Notes: generated from the sequence alone by a model not told the origin. A stretch of DNA of 48,292 nucleotides from Amycolatopsis nivea (GCF_004522235.1 NZ_SDLT01000055.1:1-48292), one strand, 5' to 3'. Positions 1 through 8,774 are shown, numbered from the stretch's first letter. Program-made: numbers and translations.

Positions 1-34
1 TGGGTGCATCTGACGCACCCAATGCCACATTGGG
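1..34. repeat. two overlapping palindromes at the window edge
   Basis: TGGGTGC (1-7) pairs with GCACCCA (15-21), and CCCAATG (18-24) pairs with CATTGGG (28-34). The two hairpins share bases 18-21, so they cannot both form fully. The pattern looks like part of a tandem palindromic intergenic element that continues left of the window. It could also be a terminator. Confidence 0.55.
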
Positions 35-127
35 GCGCAAGACCGCACAACCCGAAGCCCCAGAGCACCACGACCTCGTGAGGCGGGCGGGCAACGGCCG
101 GTCGGCCGGTCGGCCGACCTCGCGGGG

Positions 128-155
128 GGCGATCGCGGAGAGAACCGCGATCGCC
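128..155 (-). terminator. hairpin terminator after the RpiR regulator
   Basis: A perfect 11-bp inverted repeat, GGCGATCGCGG and CCGCGATCGCC, is separated by a 6-base loop. It lies 13 bases past the stop codon of the minus-strand RpiR gene. There is no long T tract, as is common in high-GC actinobacteria. Confidence 0.6.
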
Positions 156-167
156 GCCCGGCGAGCG

Positions 168-1040
168 CTACTTCCGCTCGCCGAGGTCCGCCCGGAGCCG
201 GGTCAGCAGGTCCGCGGCCGTCTTCGCGCGGTCCGGCTCCCGGCCCGCGATGGTGTGCGCGAGGATGTCGGTGACGATCGAGGCGGTCAGGGTCTCGCCG
301 GTGAACTTCGTCGGGGAATCCGGCGCAGGCAGCACGACGCGGACCCGGGATTCGAGGTCCGCGGACAGCTGGCTCGTCACGAGCACTACCGGCGCGCCGA
401 CCTCCTCCGCGTAGCGCAGGATCAGCTCGACGTCGCGGTTCTGCCGGGCCGGGACGTACACCAGCACCGCGTCGTCGGCGGTCAGCGGGAGCATCGCGTC
501 CGCGAGCCGGAAGCCGGTGTCGTCGCAGTGCCGCGTGACCAGCCCGCGGCGGGCGAGCCGGAACGCGGCGTACTCGGCGCAGACCGACGACAGCCCGAGT
601 CCCCAGGTGAACACCATCCTGGCGGCGAGCAACAGCCGCGCCGCCTCCTCGACCGCTTCCGGCGCGAGCTGGCGCTGCATTTCCTGCAGCCGCTCGGCAC
701 TGTCGGCCATCACCCGGTCGATCTGGCGCGACCCGGTCGACCCGAGGTTCTCCATCGCCGCGCTCAGCCGGACGGTCGGCTCGGTGCGCGCGGTGAACGT
801 CTGGCCGAGGTGGCGTTTCAGCTCCGGCAGCCCCGAATAGCCGAGCGCTTTCGCGGTGCGGACCACGGTCGCGTCGCTGGTCCCGGCCGCCGCGCCGAGG
901 TCGCCCGCCGACGAGAACAGCACCTCGTTCGGATTGGCCAGCATGAACCGGGCGACCTGGCGTTCCGCCGGCTTGAGGTCGTCGAGCCGGGCGCGGACGT
1001 GGTCGTCGAAGTGGTCGCCGCCGAGATAGGTAGTGGACAT
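168..1040 (-). CDS. MurR/RpiR family transcriptional regulator
   Basis: A 290-residue protein of the usual RpiR layout. An N-terminal helix-turn-helix covers about residues 20-80, including the stretch SAGDLGAAAGTSDATVVR, and a SIS sugar-isomerase-like domain covers about 125-250. Family members normally sense phosphosugars through the SIS domain. Here the gene diverges from a polar amino-acid ABC operon, with 94 bases between the two starts and two palindromes in that gap, so it very likely controls that operon and itself. The effector is unknown. The ATG at 1040 is the natural start because it follows the operator region and begins just before the HTH domain. Confidence 0.9.
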   Translation of the reverse strand: MSTTYLGGDHFDDHVRARLDDLKPAERQVARFMLANPNEVLFSSAGDLGAAAGTSDATVVRTAKALGYSGLPELKRHLGQTFTARTEPTVRLSAAMENLGSTGSRQIDRVMADSAERLQEMQRQLAPEAVEEAARLLLAARMVFTWGLGLSSVCAEYAAFRLARRGLVTRHCDDTGFRLADAMLPLTADDAVLVYVPARQNRDVELILRYAEEVGAPVVLVTSQLSADLESRVRVVLPAPDSPTKFTGETLTASIVTDILAHTIAGREPDRAKTAADLLTRLRADLGERK

Positions 1041-1057
1041 GACACCCTTGACTGGAC

Positions 1058-1110
1058 GTAGTGGCTACTACAAGATGCCGGAGGGTTCTCCGTTGTGTAG
1101 TGAACCCTAC
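1058..1110. promoter_or_regulatory. candidate RpiR operators in the divergent promoter
   Basis: GTAGT-GGCT-ACTAC lies at 1058-1071 and GTAG-TGAACC-CTAC at 1097-1110. The two inverted repeats share the GTAG core. They sit between the divergent RpiR and ABC-transporter genes, where an autoregulating RpiR protein would bind. Binding is inferred from position and symmetry only. Confidence 0.5.
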
Positions 1111-1134
1111 CCGCCGGCTCGACGAGGAGCACTC

Positions 1135-1881
1135 ATGAGCACAGATCAGCCCCTGGTACGGCTGCGCGGCGTCGGCAAGTCGTTCGGATCGGCCCGGGTG
1201 CTGACCGGGATCGACCTCGACGTCCGGCGCGGCGAGGTCGTCGTGGTCATCGGCCCGTCCGGGTCCGGGAAATCGACGCTGTGCCGCTGCGTCAACCGGC
1301 TGGAGACCGCGGACGAGGGCTCGATCGAGATCGACGGCCGCCCGCTGCCCGCCGAGGGCGCGGACCTCGCCCGGCTGCGCGCGGACGTCGGCATGGTGTT
1401 CCAGTCCTTCAATCTCTTCGCGCACAAAACCGTGCGGGACAACGTGATGCTCGGCCCGGTCCGCGTGCGCGGGCTCAGCCGCGACGACGCGCGGAAACGG
1501 GCCGACGAGCTGTTGGAACGGGTGGGCGTCGGCGCGCACGGGGACAAGTACCCCGCACAGCTGTCCGGCGGTCAGCAGCAGCGGGTCGCGATCGCCCGCG
1601 CGCTGGCGATGGAGCCGCGCGTGCTGCTGTTCGACGAACCGACCAGCGCGCTCGACCCGGAGATGATCCACGAGGTGCTCGACGTGATGACCGCGCTCGC
1701 CGCCGACGGCATGACGATGATCGTGGTGACCCACGAGATGGGTTTCGCCCGCAAGGCCGCCGACCGCGTCGTCTTCATGGCCGACGGCCGGATCGCCGAA
1801 TCCGCCACGCCGGACGTCTTCTTCGGCTCGCCGCAGACCGAACGCGCCCGCGATTTCCTCGCCCGCGTGCTCAGCCACTGA
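1135..1881 (+). CDS. polar amino-acid ABC transporter, ATP-binding protein
   Basis: A 248-residue GlnQ/GluA-type ATPase that powers uptake on the cytoplasmic face. Visible motifs are Walker A GPSGSGKST, signature LSGGQQQR, Walker B VLLFDEPTSALDP and the H-loop VTHEMGFA. The ATG at 1135 follows the Shine-Dalgarno-like GAGGAG; reading further upstream runs into the operator region. It is the first gene of a five-gene set with a binding protein, two permeases and a serine hydrolase. The family imports glutamate, glutamine, aspartate or related amino acids; the exact substrate cannot be read from sequence. Confidence 0.93.
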   Translation: MSTDQPLVRLRGVGKSFGSARVLTGIDLDVRRGEVVVVIGPSGSGKSTLCRCVNRLETADEGSIEIDGRPLPAEGADLARLRADVGMVFQSFNLFAHKTVRDNVMLGPVRVRGLSRDDARKRADELLERVGVGAHGDKYPAQLSGGQQQRVAIARALAMEPRVLLFDEPTSALDPEMIHEVLDVMTALAADGMTMIVVTHEMGFARKAADRVVFMADGRIAESATPDVFFGSPQTERARDFLARVLSH

Positions 1882-1895
1882 GCCTGGAGGCCTCC

Positions 1896-2816
1896 GTGTC
1901 CGCTCCCCTCACCCGCCGAGCCGCGCTGCTCGCCGCCGGCACCGTCCCCTTGCTCGCCTCGTGCAGCGGCGGAACCACCCGCACAGCAGGCAATCCCGCC
2001 TACGCCACGCTCGACCAGGCCGACGCCGTCGCGCGCGGACCGGTCGGCGTCGACCTGCCGGAAACGCCGACGCTGCGCCGGATCCGCGACCAAGGCGTCC
2101 TGCGGCAGTCCGCTTCGGTGACCACCCCCGGGTTCGGCATGATGAACCCGGCGACCGGCAAGATCACCGGCTTCGACATCGGAATCGCCCAGCTGCTGGC
2201 CAAATACCTGCTCGGCACGCCCGAGGTGGACAGCATCACCGGCGGCGCCGACACGCGCGAAGCGATCCTGCAGAACCGATCCGTCGATGTCGCCGTCTGT
2301 ACTTACACGATCAGCAAAAGCCGGGCACGGCTCGTCTCGTTCGCCGGGCCGTACTACCTCGCACGCTCCGGCATCGTCACCGCCGCGGACGGACCGCAGG
2401 TCACCGCCGTGCGAGATCTGGCCGGTAAGGACGTCGCAGTACAGCCCGGTGCGGCGCAGGAAGCGCTGCGGAAAGCGTGTCCGCAGGCGCGTGCGGTGGT
2501 GTTCGAGGAGTCGAGCCAGTGCGCCGCCGCGGTCCGGCAGGGCCGGGTCCAAGCGTGGTCGGCGAACACCGCGATCCTCCTGGGCAAAGCGGCGGTCGAC
2601 GCGCGGCTGCGGATGACGCCCGCGACGTACGGCAGCAGCCCGTTCGGCATCGGGCTGCCGAAGGACGATCCGGCGTTCAAGGAGATCGTCGTCGGGTTCC
2701 TGCGGCGCATCGCCGCCGACGGGAGCTGGCGGCGGCTGTGGGAGCAGACCGTCGGCCCGCTCGTGTCCGGTCCCGCCCCCGAGCCGCCCGTGCCCGGCTC
2801 CGTCCCCGGCTCCTGA
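1896..2816 (+). CDS. amino-acid ABC transporter substrate-binding lipoprotein
   Basis: A 306-residue GluB-like extracellular solute-binding protein (family 3). The N-terminus has twin arginines (TRRAALL) and a lipobox LLASC with the lipidated cysteine at residue 23, so the mature protein is membrane-anchored outside the cell. The family-3 pattern is clear in TGKITGFDIGIAQLLAKYL and in the second lobe. The tail is rich in proline and glycine. GTG at 1896 follows CTGGAGG and lies 14 bases after the ATPase stop. It presents substrate to the two permeases encoded next. Confidence 0.9.
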   Translation: MSAPLTRRAALLAAGTVPLLASCSGGTTRTAGNPAYATLDQADAVARGPVGVDLPETPTLRRIRDQGVLRQSASVTTPGFGMMNPATGKITGFDIGIAQLLAKYLLGTPEVDSITGGADTREAILQNRSVDVAVCTYTISKSRARLVSFAGPYYLARSGIVTAADGPQVTAVRDLAGKDVAVQPGAAQEALRKACPQARAVVFEESSQCAAAVRQGRVQAWSANTAILLGKAAVDARLRMTPATYGSSPFGIGLPKDDPAFKEIVVGFLRRIAADGSWRRLWEQTVGPLVSGPAPEPPVPGSVPGS

Positions 2817-2829
2817 AGGGAGATCACCC

Positions 2830-3468
2830 GTGCTTTCCGGTCACGCCGGGGAAATCCTCGGCGGTTTCACCACCACTTTGCTGCTCACCGCGTGCGCCTT
2901 CCCGCTCGCGCTCGTCCTCGGCTGCGTCGTCGCGATCTGCCGGATCAGCCCGGTCCGGCCGCTGCGCGCCGCCGGACGGCTGTATGTCGACCTCGTCCGC
3001 AATTCGCCGTTGCTGCTGATCGCCGTGCTGCTCATTTTCGGGCTGCCCGACGCCGGTGTGCTGATTCCGTTGTTCTGGTGCCTCGTGCTCGCGCTGGGCG
3101 TCTACTTCGGCGCGTACGTCTGCGAAACCGTCCGTTCGGGCATCCGCGCGGTGGATCGCGGGCAGGTCGAGGCGGCCAGGGCGATCGGGCTGCCGTTCCG
3201 CCGGGTCGTGCTCGATGTCCTGCTGCCGCAAGCGTTCCGCGCGATGGTGCAGCCGCTGGGCACGATCCTGATCAACGTCGCGCTGGGGTCGGCGCTCGGC
3301 GCGGCCGTCGGCGTGGACGAACTGACCCTCGAAACCCGCTCCTTCAACCTCGAGACCGCCGAACCGATCCTGGCCTTCGCCGTCGCGGCCTGCGGTTATC
3401 TCGTGATCAACCTGGCGGTCAGCGGGGTCGTGCGGCTCGTCGAGCGAAAGGTCCGGGTGCTCCGGTGA
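2830..3468 (+). CDS. amino-acid ABC transporter permease 1
   Basis: A 212-residue inner-membrane permease of the HisMQ/GluC type with about five hydrophobic segments. The EAA loop that contacts the ATPase is visible as RGQVEAARAIGLPFRRVVLDVLLPQA. It starts at GTG 2830 after AGGGAGA and overlaps the next permease by 4 bases (GTGA), implying translational coupling. Such systems use paired permeases as a heterodimer. Confidence 0.92.
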   Translation: MLSGHAGEILGGFTTTLLLTACAFPLALVLGCVVAICRISPVRPLRAAGRLYVDLVRNSPLLLIAVLLIFGLPDAGVLIPLFWCLVLALGVYFGAYVCETVRSGIRAVDRGQVEAARAIGLPFRRVVLDVLLPQAFRAMVQPLGTILINVALGSALGAAVGVDELTLETRSFNLETAEPILAFAVAACGYLVINLAVSGVVRLVERKVRVLR

Positions 3469-4277
3469 ACGACGACATCCTCTTCGACGCACTCGGCCCG
3501 AAAGCCAAGGCCCGGTTGCGCACTGTGTCCATCCTTTGTGGACTCGTCCTGCTCGGCCTGCTGACTCTCGTCCTCGTCAAGCTCGGCGCCTCCGGCCAGC
3601 TCGACCCGGCCCGCTGGGCGATCCTCGTCGACGGCGCGATGCTGCGGTTCCTGGTGCAGGGCTTGGCGATGACGCTGCTGGTCGGCCTGGTGTCCACGGT
3701 GCTGTCGGTCGCGATCGGCGTGCTGCTCGCGCTCGGCAGGCTGAGCCGGAAGCGGTGGCTGAGCTGGCCGTCCGCCGCGGTCATCGAGTTCTTCCGCGCG
3801 ATGCCGCTGCTGCTGATCCTGTTCTTCTTCATGTTCGGGCTGCCGATCCTCGGCGTCCGGGTGCCGATCTTCTGGCAGCTGGTGCTGGCGATCGTCGCGC
3901 ACGCCGGGGCGATCTTCGCCGAGATCGTGCGGGCCGGGATCCTCGCCGTGGGCCGCGGCCAGAGCGAGGCCGGGCACGCGATCGGCCTGCGGCACTGGGA
4001 GGTCATGACGTTCGTCGTGCTCCCGCAGGCGGCCCGCGCGCTCGCGCCCGCGCTGATCAGCCAGACCGTGCGGGTGATCAAGGAATCCAGCCTCGGCTAC
4101 GTCGTCGGCATCGCCGAACTGCTCAACAACGGCAAGGTGCTCGGCGAGTTCAGCGGCGACTTCATCCAGGCCTACGTCGGGGCCGGGCTGCTCTACATCG
4201 TCGTCAACATCGCCCTCTCGCGGGTCGCCGAACGGCTCGCGAACCGCAAGAAAACACTCGTCCAGGAGCCTTCGTGA
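3465..4277 (+). CDS. amino-acid ABC transporter permease 2
   Basis: A 270-residue permease of the GluD type. It has an N-terminal extension of about 60 residues before the conserved core and an EAA loop reading GRGQSEAGHAIGLRHWEV. GTG at 3465 overlaps the stop of permease 1 by 4 bases. Its own stop in turn overlaps the GTG of the downstream serine hydrolase by 4 bases. The two permeases, ATPase and binding protein form a complete importer. Confidence 0.92.
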   Translation: MNDDILFDALGPKAKARLRTVSILCGLVLLGLLTLVLVKLGASGQLDPARWAILVDGAMLRFLVQGLAMTLLVGLVSTVLSVAIGVLLALGRLSRKRWLSWPSAAVIEFFRAMPLLLILFFFMFGLPILGVRVPIFWQLVLAIVAHAGAIFAEIVRAGILAVGRGQSEAGHAIGLRHWEVMTFVVLPQAARALAPALISQTVRVIKESSLGYVVGIAELLNNGKVLGEFSGDFIQAYVGAGLLYIVVNIALSRVAERLANRKKTLVQEPS

Positions 4278-5740
4278 CCTTCCCCTCCGCCGCCCCGTCC
4301 GACGCGGGCCTCGACGCCCAACGCGTGCGCGGCTTCCTCCACCGGCTGACCGCCGACGGGATCTCGCTCGACAGCCTGCTCGTCTACCGCTCGGGCAAGC
4401 TGGCCTTCGAACACTACTGGTGGCCCTACCGCAGCGACCGTCCACACACGACACACTCGGCAACGAAGTCCTTTGTCGGCACCGCAATCGGCCTCGCCCT
4501 GGACGAAGGCTTGCTGCGCCTGGACGACCGTCTGACTTCGTTCTTCCCGGAACTCGTCCCGCCCGACGCGTCGGAGCACCTGCGCGCCATCACCGTCGAA
4601 GACCTGCTGACCATGCGAACCGGCCACCGCGTCGGCCTGTCCGGCAAAACCTGGCGACTGCTGAAAACCAGCTGGGTGCGGGAATACCTGCGCACCCCCG
4701 TGGATCTGCCGCCGGGCAAGACGTTCACCTACTCCAGCGCGACGTCGCACATGCTGTCCGCCATCGTGCAACGGGCATCAGGCCTCTCTGTCTACGACTA
4801 CCTGCAACCACGACTGTTCGAGCCGCTCGGTTTCGCCGGACACACCTGGGACACCGACCCGGAAGGCATCTGCTCCGGCGGAAACGGCTTGAGCCTGCGC
4901 AGCATCGACTTCCTGAAATGGGGCGTCCTGCACCTGCACGACGGCCTCTGGCAAGGCGACCGGATCCTGCCCGCCGGATGGGTGCGCGAGGCCACCGCGT
5001 GGCACGTGCAGAACGCCGACGCCGGAAGCTGGAACGGCACCGAATTTGTCCCGTCCGCCTCCGCCGGAGACGAACGCCCGGAGGGTTACGGATACCAACT
5101 GTGGCTCGACGCCGACGGCGGATACCGGGCGTCCGGAATGTTCGGCCAGGACGTCTTCGTACTCCCCCAGCACGACGCCGTTGTTGCCACGACAGGCAGC
5201 ATCACGCACGGGAAGCACCGGCTGCTGTCCGGATTGGTGCATGACCTGCTGGTGCCCGCTTTTACCGGCACTCCTTCCCCTTCGGCTGATGCTTCGTTGG
5301 CTGCCGAACTCGCTGTTGCTGCTCCCGCGCTTTCGCCGACCACCGTCGACCTGGGCGGCCAGCGGTACGAATGCGAGTCCAATGAGGACGGACTTTCCGC
5401 TATCTCGTTCACTGTGGACGGTGATGATCTTGTGGTGACCTTGGACGACGATCGCGGCTGCCATTCGGTCCGTTGTGGACTGTCCACGTGGGTCGAGTCG
5501 GATACCGGAGTTACCACCTGGCAACTGCACCACTCGTATCAGGCCGACTCGACGCGAGTCCTCGCTGCCGCGCAGTGGAGTTCCCCGGGGGTGCTGGTGC
5601 TGGAGTGGTACTTCGTGGAATCGCCGTTCCACGACACGGTCACCATCGAGTTCAGTGACGGTCAGTTGCGGTGGCATCGTCGGACCAATGTGAACAGTGG
5701 ACCTACGGAGCGTCCGGTGGTTACCGCGAAGCTCGACTGA
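4274..5740 (+). CDS. serine hydrolase of the beta-lactamase/class C family
   Basis: A 488-residue protein. The N-terminal two thirds is a penicillin-recognising serine hydrolase with catalytic SxxK (S62-A-T-K65) and a YSS version of the YxN motif at 153-155. An extra domain follows at about 335-488. Family members include D-aminopeptidases, esterases and beta-lactamases. No signal peptide is seen, so it probably acts in the cytoplasm on whatever the coupled importer brings in. GTG at 4274 overlaps the permease stop by 4 bases. From about 5260 codons ending in T become noticeably more frequent (GCT, GTT, CCT), unlike the N-terminal domain. Confidence 0.85.
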   Translation: MTFPSAAPSDAGLDAQRVRGFLHRLTADGISLDSLLVYRSGKLAFEHYWWPYRSDRPHTTHSATKSFVGTAIGLALDEGLLRLDDRLTSFFPELVPPDASEHLRAITVEDLLTMRTGHRVGLSGKTWRLLKTSWVREYLRTPVDLPPGKTFTYSSATSHMLSAIVQRASGLSVYDYLQPRLFEPLGFAGHTWDTDPEGICSGGNGLSLRSIDFLKWGVLHLHDGLWQGDRILPAGWVREATAWHVQNADAGSWNGTEFVPSASAGDERPEGYGYQLWLDADGGYRASGMFGQDVFVLPQHDAVVATTGSITHGKHRLLSGLVHDLLVPAFTGTPSPSADASLAAELAVAAPALSPTTVDLGGQRYECESNEDGLSAISFTVDGDDLVVTLDDDRGCHSVRCGLSTWVESDTGVTTWQLHHSYQADSTRVLAAAQWSSPGVLVLEWYFVESPFHDTVTIEFSDGQLRWHRRTNVNSGPTERPVVTAKLD

Positions 5741-5758
5741 CGGCGTACGATCCCGCGG

Positions 5759-6751
5759 ATGAGCCGGGTGGCCGGGATCGCCGAACTCGTGCGGACGCGC
5801 GGGCGACGGATGGTGAGCGCCGCCGACGACGTGGACGAGGTCGTCGGCGCGTGCAGCACCGCCCTGCGTCCGCACGCGCTGCTGGTGCGCGATCGCCGGC
5901 TGTCCGCGCGGCTCGATCACCTCGCCGCCGGCTCGGTTTCGGTGAACCGGCTGCGGTACGGCGCGGCTGTGCGCATCTCGGAACTGGCTCCCGAACAGGA
6001 CGAATTCCTGCTTTCGCTGCCGGTGAGCGGCCGGGCGCGGTTCGCTTACGGCACCACGAGCGCGGTGCTGCGGCCGGGGGCGGCGTCGGTGGTGAATCCG
6101 TACCGCTCGTTCCAGCTCGACTTCGACGACGCGTTCGACCAGGTCGTGCTGCGCCTCGACCGGCCGCTGGTCGAGCGGACCGCCGCACTGCTCGCCGGGA
6201 CGCCCGGCACGGTCGCGGTGCAGTTCGACCTCCGGGCGGACACCGTCTCCCCCGGCGTGCTGGCACTGGTCGAAGCGGCGGTCCACCTTTCCGCCGAGGG
6301 CGCGCGGCCCGGGCATCTCGAGGCGCTGCTGGCCGAGGCCCTGTTGCTCGGCCACCCGAACACCCTCAGCGAAACCCTTGCCGCCGAGACGAAAGCTCCC
6401 TCGTCGGCGCGGGTCCGGCGCGCGATGGACTACCTGCTGGCGCACCTGCCGGAGTCGTTTTCGATGGCCGAAGTGGCCCGGCATTGCGGGGTGTCCCTAC
6501 GCAGCCTGCAGATCGGCTTCCGCCGCGAAACCGGGCGGACCCTCAGCGAATGGCTCCGCGAACAGCGTCTCGACCGCGCCCGCGCGCTGCTGGCCGCGGC
6601 GGATCCCGCCGGCGCCACGGTGACCGCGACCGCGCTCGCTTGCGGCTTCGTGCATCTCGGCGATTTCGCCGCCCAGTTCAAACGCCGGTTCGGCGAATCG
6701 CCGTCCGCCGTGTTGCGCGAAACCGACGACGGCAGTTCGCGCAGGCGATAG
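5759..6751 (+). CDS. AraC family transcriptional regulator
   Basis: A 330-residue regulator with an N-terminal AraC-binding-like (cupin) domain. Two AraC-type helix-turn-helix motifs occupy about the last 100 residues: MAEVARHCGVSLRSLQIGF and then the second around ALACGFVHLGDFAAQFKRRF. It begins 18 bases after the serine hydrolase stop, but its likely targets are the SnoaL-like and hydrolase genes just downstream on the same strand. The effector is unknown. Confidence 0.88.
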   Translation: MSRVAGIAELVRTRGRRMVSAADDVDEVVGACSTALRPHALLVRDRRLSARLDHLAAGSVSVNRLRYGAAVRISELAPEQDEFLLSLPVSGRARFAYGTTSAVLRPGAASVVNPYRSFQLDFDDAFDQVVLRLDRPLVERTAALLAGTPGTVAVQFDLRADTVSPGVLALVEAAVHLSAEGARPGHLEALLAEALLLGHPNTLSETLAAETKAPSSARVRRAMDYLLAHLPESFSMAEVARHCGVSLRSLQIGFRRETGRTLSEWLREQRLDRARALLAAADPAGATVTATALACGFVHLGDFAAQFKRRFGESPSAVLRETDDGSSRRR

Positions 6752-6818
6752 TCCTGGCACGGCGGGCCGCGCAGACTCTGCGCAACGCAAGTCCGCGCTG
6801 CCAAAGGAGAACGCCGTC

Positions 6819-7244
6819 ATGCCACTATCCACTGAGGACAAGCTCGCGATCGTCGAGCTCTCGAACGCCCAGATGCGCGCCCTCGACAACCACGACGTCG
6901 ACGGGTGGGTCGATGCCTGGATCCCGGACGGGCAGTTCGTTTCCACCTACGGCACCTTCACCGGCCGCGCCGAGCGGGTCGAGTTCATCAAGGGCCACAT
7001 CGCGGCGGGCAAGGAGGACGGCGCCCGCCACCTGCTGACGAACTACGTCGTCACCGGCGAAGCCGACCGCGCGACCGTCACCTGCCTGGTCGCCAAACTG
7101 CAGGTCGAAGCACCGCCGTTCGTCATCGCGACCGGCGTCTACCAGGACGTCGTGGTCCGCACCGCCGACGGCTGGCGTTTCGAATCCCGCCGCCTCGACA
7201 TCGACCGCGGCGTCTTCGCCCGGGCCGAGGCGGCCGCGCGATGA
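6819..7244 (+). CDS. SnoaL-like / nuclear transport factor 2 family protein
   Basis: A 141-residue single-domain NTF2-fold protein. It has the usual start (helical region, then DVDGWVDAWIPDGQFVS) and end (DGWRFESRRLDID). The fold covers polyketide cyclases, ketosteroid isomerases and small dehydratases; the reaction cannot be assigned. A good ribosome site (AAAGGAG) precedes ATG 6819. Its stop overlaps the ATG of the alpha/beta hydrolase (ATGA), so the two are probably made together and may act on one substrate. Confidence 0.85.
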   Translation: MPLSTEDKLAIVELSNAQMRALDNHDVDGWVDAWIPDGQFVSTYGTFTGRAERVEFIKGHIAAGKEDGARHLLTNYVVTGEADRATVTCLVAKLQVEAPPFVIATGVYQDVVVRTADGWRFESRRLDIDRGVFARAEAAAR

Positions 7245-7978
7245 CCGGCTTGGCTGTCGAACGGTGGGGAGAATCCGGCCCGCCGATCGTGATGGTGCAC
7301 GGCAGCCTGAATTCGGCCGCCGCCGCGTTCAGCGAGCAAAAGGTGCTTGCCGACCGGTTCCGGATCATCGCGCCGTACCGCCGGGGATACCGGCCCAGCC
7401 CGCCGACCGACCGGATCGACCCGGACCGCGACGCCGCCGACGTCGCCGAACTCCTGGGCGACGGAGCGCACCTGCTCGGCACGTCGATGGGCGGAGTGGT
7501 GGCCATGCGAGCCGCCGCGCTCGCGCCGGGCAAAGTCTGGTCGCTGACCGTGGTCGAACCGCCCGCGCTGCCGAACGGCGCCGGCCGCCCCGCCGCCGAC
7601 CGGCTCGCCGACGCCCTTCGAAACTGCTGGGCGGCTGCCGAAGACAGCGAGCCGGCGACGTTCGTGGCCCGGTTCCTGCGGGTGTTGAACGTCGATCTGC
7701 CGTTGCCGTCGCCGCTTCCGCCCCCGTTGCTGGAGGCCGCCCGCAATCTGATGACGGAACGGCCTTGGGAAACGGGTGTCCCCGCGGAGGCGCTGGCCCG
7801 CGCGTCGTTCCCGAAACTCGTGGTGACCGGCGGCGGCACTCCGGGATTCGAGGCAGTCGCCGACGCCCTGGCGGAAACATTGCCCGCGAAGCGGGTGCTG
7901 TTCCCCGGCAGCCCGCACGCGGTGCAGCGGATCGGGCAACGGTTCAACGACGAGTTCCTGGCTCACCTGAGCCGTTGA
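7241..7978 (+). CDS. alpha/beta hydrolase
   Basis: A 245-residue alpha/beta-hydrolase fold enzyme. The oxyanion motif HGS is at 20-22, the nucleophile elbow GTSMGG has serine 82, and the catalytic histidine is probably H226 in GSPHAVQ. ATG at 7241 overlaps the stop of the SnoaL-like gene by 4 bases. The family hydrolyses esters, lactones or C-C bonds; the substrate is not evident. It is the last gene of the AraC-SnoaL-hydrolase unit and ends at a strong bidirectional hairpin. Confidence 0.88.
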   Translation: MTGLAVERWGESGPPIVMVHGSLNSAAAAFSEQKVLADRFRIIAPYRRGYRPSPPTDRIDPDRDAADVAELLGDGAHLLGTSMGGVVAMRAAALAPGKVWSLTVVEPPALPNGAGRPAADRLADALRNCWAAAEDSEPATFVARFLRVLNVDLPLPSPLPPPLLEAARNLMTERPWETGVPAEALARASFPKLVVTGGGTPGFEAVADALAETLPAKRVLFPGSPHAVQRIGQRFNDEFLAHLSR

Positions 7979-7981
7979 GAC

Positions 7982-8008
7982 GAGGGAGGGCCGGCCCGGC
8001 CCTCCCTC
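7982..8008. terminator. bidirectional hairpin terminator
   Basis: A perfect 13-bp inverted repeat, GAGGGAGGGCCGG and CCGGCCCTCCCTC around one base, lies between convergent genes. It touches the stop codon of the minus-strand ATPase gene, so it would serve both directions. Confidence 0.75.
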
Positions 8009-8774
8009 AGGCCCGCTCCCCCAGCGACCGCACGAACGCCTGCGTCGTCCGGTGTTTCGGCGCTCCCAAAACCTCCTCCGGTGTGCCGAGTTCGACTATC
8101 GTCCCGCCGTCCATCACCGCCACGCGGTCCGACACCTGCCGGGCGAAGCCGATCTCGTGGGTCACCACGATCATCGTCATCGTCCGTTCCGCGAGCCGCC
8201 GCATGACGCCGAGGACTTCGCCGACCAGCTCCGGATCGAGCGCGGACGTCGGCTCGTCGAACAGCATCACGTCCGGCTCCATCGCCAGCGCCCGCGCGAT
8301 CGCGACGCGCTGCTGCTGCCCGCCGGACAACTCGCGCGGATACGCCGCGTGCTTCTCCGCCAATCCGACCGACGCCAGCAGTTCGTGCGCCTGCTCGGTG
8401 CACGCACTGCGCGGCCGGCGCAGGACCCGGGTGGGCGCTTCCAGGATATTCTCCAGCACAGTCAGGTGCGGGAAGAGATGAAAACCCTGGAACACCATCC
8501 CGAACCGACGGCGCTGGCGAGCGGCGGCACGGTCGCTGAGCGGGTAGTACGTGTCGCCTTTGCGCGTGTAGCCGATCAGCTCGTCTTCGAGCCGGATCTC
8601 GCCGCCGTCCACCGTCTCCAGGTGGTTGACGCAGCGCAGCAGCGTGCTCTTGCCCGAGCCGGACGGGCCGATCAGGCACACCACCTCGCCCTGGCCGACA
8701 TCGAGGTCCACGCCGCGCAGCACCTCGAGCGGACCGAAGCTCTTGCGCACGCCGGACAGCCGCAGGAACGTCAT
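8007..8774 (-). CDS. amino-acid ABC transporter, ATP-binding protein (second system)
   Basis: A 255-residue GlnQ-type ATPase. Walker A GPSGSGKST, signature LSGGQQQR, Walker B VMLFDEPTSALDP and H-loop VTHEIGFA are all present. An insertion around DELIGYTRKGDTYYPLSD lies between the Walker A region and the Q-loop. ATG at 8774 overlaps the upstream permease by 4 bases. It is the last gene of the minus-strand operon binding protein, aldo/keto reductase, permease, ATPase. Confidence 0.92.
   Translation of the reverse strand: MTFLRLSGVRKSFGPLEVLRGVDLDVGQGEVVCLIGPSGSGKSTLLRCVNHLETVDGGEIRLEDELIGYTRKGDTYYPLSDRAAARQRRRFGMVFQGFHLFPHLTVLENILEAPTRVLRRPRSACTEQAHELLASVGLAEKHAAYPRELSGGQQQRVAIARALAMEPDVMLFDEPTSALDPELVGEVLGVMRRLAERTMTMIVVTHEIGFARQVSDRVAVMDGGTIVELGTPEEVLGAPKHRTTQAFVRSLGERA

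Noticed and set aside
30..1061. Plus-strand open frame opposite the RpiR gene
   Set aside because: Arginine-rich low-complexity translation without domain pattern; the minus strand encodes an intact RpiR.
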